Origin: Pseudomonadales bacterium
GTDB lineage: Bacteria; Pseudomonadota; Gammaproteobacteria; Pseudomonadales; Pseudohongiellaceae
Direction of reading: 5' to 3'
Length of the DNA stretch: 6,829 nt
NCBI GenBank assembly: GCA_022360535.1
Contig: JAKSCP010000251.1
Span: 1 to 6,829 of the forward strand
The notes under the pieces were generated by a model. The model saw nothing but the letters and a program-made list of their open reading frames with translations, was not told the DNA's origin and searched no databases. Positions 5,697-6,829 of the stretch are shown one piece after another. Numbering within the stretch: position 1 is the first letter of the stretch; each line of letters begins with the position of its first letter. Both the position numbers and the translations under genes were made by a program.

Positions 5697-6266
5697 ATGG
5701 CTAAAGCATTTGCGGAGATCACTTTTACACCCAGCGTTAAAGCGGCACAGGAACGATATGGCAGTCGCGAACAGAATGAGTTCTTCGAAAATGCCACGAA
5801 TCCAGGCAATACCATTGATAAGAGGGTGGCAGACTTTATGCAAGCCAGAGATAGCTTTTATCTGGCCACGATATCCGAAAGCGATTGGCCTTACGTGCAG
5901 CACCGGGGTGGACCGCCTGGATTTATCAAAGTGCTGGATGATCGGCACATCGGGTTTGCGGATTTTCGTGGTAATCGGCAGTACCTCAGCGTTGGGAACC
6001 TGAATGCCAATGATCGGGTGAGTCTGATTCTGATGGACTATCCTAATCGGCGCCGCCTGAAACTCTGGGGTCATGCTGAACTGGTGCACAAGGAGGACAA
6101 TCCGGAGTTGATAGCGCAACTGCAGTCTGAGGACTATGGGGCAGAGGTGGAGCGCGGGATAGTGGTTCGAGTCGAGGCTATCGAATGGAACTGTCCGCAA
6201 CACATCACGCCTCGCTACAGCGAGGCGGAGCTAAAGGAATTGGTTGCCGCGAATGGCTTAGGTTAG
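5697..6266 (+). CDS. Pyridoxamine 5'-phosphate oxidase-fold (PPOX class) FMN-binding protein
   Basis: The 189-residue cytoplasmic protein has the split-barrel fold of the PPOX family, which binds FMN (some relatives F420 or heme) and usually works as a dimer. The barrel starts at FMQARDSFYLATIS (47-60). The blocks WPYVQHRGGPPGF (64-76), HIGFADFRGNRQYLSVGNL (84-102), NDRVSLILMDYPNRRRLKLWG (105-125) and the C-terminal NCPQHITPR (165-173) are typical of a PPOX subgroup of unknown function. True PdxH carries a different C-terminal signature, so vitamin B6 synthesis is not implied. It lies 120 bp after the NosR-like gene on the same strand and may be co-transcribed with it; both are flavin proteins. 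Its last 9 bp overlap the convergent GNAT gene. No signal peptide is seen. The exact substrate is unknown. Confidence 0.9.
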   Translation: MAKAFAEITFTPSVKAAQERYGSREQNEFFENATNPGNTIDKRVADFMQARDSFYLATISESDWPYVQHRGGPPGFIKVLDDRHIGFADFRGNRQYLSVGNLNANDRVSLILMDYPNRRRLKLWGHAELVHKEDNPELIAQLQSEDYGAEVERGIVVRVEAIEWNCPQHITPRYSEAELKELVAANGLG

Positions 6267-6829
6267 GCCGTAGGCCTGGCGGCGGGCGAGAAACTCATCC
6301 ACGTTGACGGCCATGACAAGGAGGTCATGGTACTCGCCTTTCGCGTCTTTCATATGATCCTTCAAGACCGCTTCGTTGCGGAAACCCAATTCTTCGAAAA
6401 GGGCACGGGCTGCCTTCTGATCTGGCGTCATCCGGGAAGTGATGATCTCCACACCCATGGTAACGGCAAGTTTGAAACCTTCACGAATCAGGGTGCGTCC
6501 AAGGCCGTGCTCCCGCAGGTCCAATAAGACTGAGACTCTAAGTTCCGCCACGTGGCGGGTCCAGTCCAATTCGGTGAGATGGATGGTGGCATAGCCGCCA
6601 ATCTCTCCATCAACTATCGCGATAACAGTATGCACTCTGCCATCGCGGATATCGTTGAGCCACTTGTCAATTCCGGGTTGCTCGGTGATGTTGCGGCGCA
6701 TGAAAAGAATGTCATGGGCAGGCAAACCTCGCGCAAACTTCAGCATGGCATCGCCATCTTCTGTTGTCATTGAGCGAAGGGTGACATCTTTGCCATTCAT
6801 ATTCACATGCAAAGGATATTCAGAATTGG
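6258..6829 (-). CDS. GNAT family N-acetyltransferase, start beyond the right edge
   Basis: At least 189 residues of a GNAT acetyltransferase are visible; these enzymes move an acetyl group from acetyl-CoA to an amine or protein N-terminus/lysine. Counting from the TTG codon at 6812 as residue 1, the acetyl-CoA motif A is at about 90-110 (ELRVSVLLDLREHGLGRTLI, with R-x2-G-x-G), and motif B at 133-144 (KAARALFEELGF). The C-terminal strand YHDLLVMA (161-168) completes the fold. The N-terminal text NSEYPLHVNMNGKDVTLRSM resembles the YP-x(n)-DG-x-V-x-LR opening of this subgroup. The frame is open to base 6829, and no start inside the window (TTG 6812, GTG 6806, ATG 6800) has a ribosome site, so I place the true start outside. 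It converges on the PPOX gene with a 9-bp overlap. The acceptor substrate cannot be predicted. Confidence 0.87.
   Translation of the reverse strand, partial: NSEYPLHVNMNGKDVTLRSMTTEDGDAMLKFARGLPAHDILFMRRNITEQPGIDKWLNDIRDGRVHTVIAIVDGEIGGYATIHLTELDWTRHVAELRVSVLLDLREHGLGRTLIREGFKLAVTMGVEIITSRMTPDQKAARALFEELGFRNEAVLKDHMKDAKGEYHDLLVMAVNVDEFLARRQAYGLT

Noticed and set aside
5634..6203. Long 189-codon minus-strand reading frame opposite the PPOX gene
   Set aside because: It is the antisense shadow of a clear PPOX coding sequence; the protein shows no domain pattern.
6798..6812. In-window starts (TTG, GTG, ATG) for the GNAT gene
   Set aside because: None has a ribosome site, and the family-like residues EYPLHVN upstream show that coding continues past them to the window edge.

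Overview
The window looks like chromosomal DNA of a free-living, probably marine, gammaproteobacterium. The basis is moderate GC content, compact genes, strong Shine-Dalgarno sites, and a gene set rich in exported enzymes: a periplasmic quinoprotein, secreted amide/peptide hydrolases and a NosR-like membrane flavo-iron-sulfur protein. The lineage is an inference; no rRNA or marker gene is present.

Layout, left to right. Positions 1-588 (minus strand) hold the first 196 codons of an exported PQQ-type beta-propeller dehydrogenase that runs off the left edge. Positions 589-1040 are non-coding. They contain a promoter candidate for the quinoprotein, a pair of inverted, highly structured repeat elements (about 711-825 and 897-995) that share a 65-nt core, and a 24-nt near-palindrome just past the next gene. 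Positions 1041-2213 (minus) encode an exported P1/DmpA-type self-cleaving aminopeptidase. It is divergently transcribed, across a short promoter region, from an exported cyclase-family (kynurenine-formamidase-like) metal hydrolase at 2374-3423 (plus). Positions 3546-5576 (plus) encode a 676-residue NosR/NirI-type protein: a periplasmic FMN-binding domain, a membrane domain with two Cys-x3-Cys-Pro motifs, and a C-terminal ferredoxin-like segment. It is followed by a pyridoxamine-phosphate-oxidase-fold flavoprotein (5697-6266, plus). The last gene (minus, 6258 to the right edge) is a GNAT acetyltransferase that overlaps the flavoprotein gene tail to tail by 9 bp and whose start lies outside the window.

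Functional picture. Four of the six proteins carry signal sequences, so the region is mostly about the periplasm: one redox enzyme (quinoprotein), two hydrolases acting on amide or peptide bonds, and one membrane electron-transfer protein. No nos, nir or rnf genes accompany the NosR-like gene, so its partner is unknown. The most unusual item is the intergenic repeat pair. The two copies keep an almost identical core but have unrelated outer arms that are each self-complementary, and one inner hairpin shows compensatory base-pair changes between copies. This indicates selection on a folded nucleic-acid structure.
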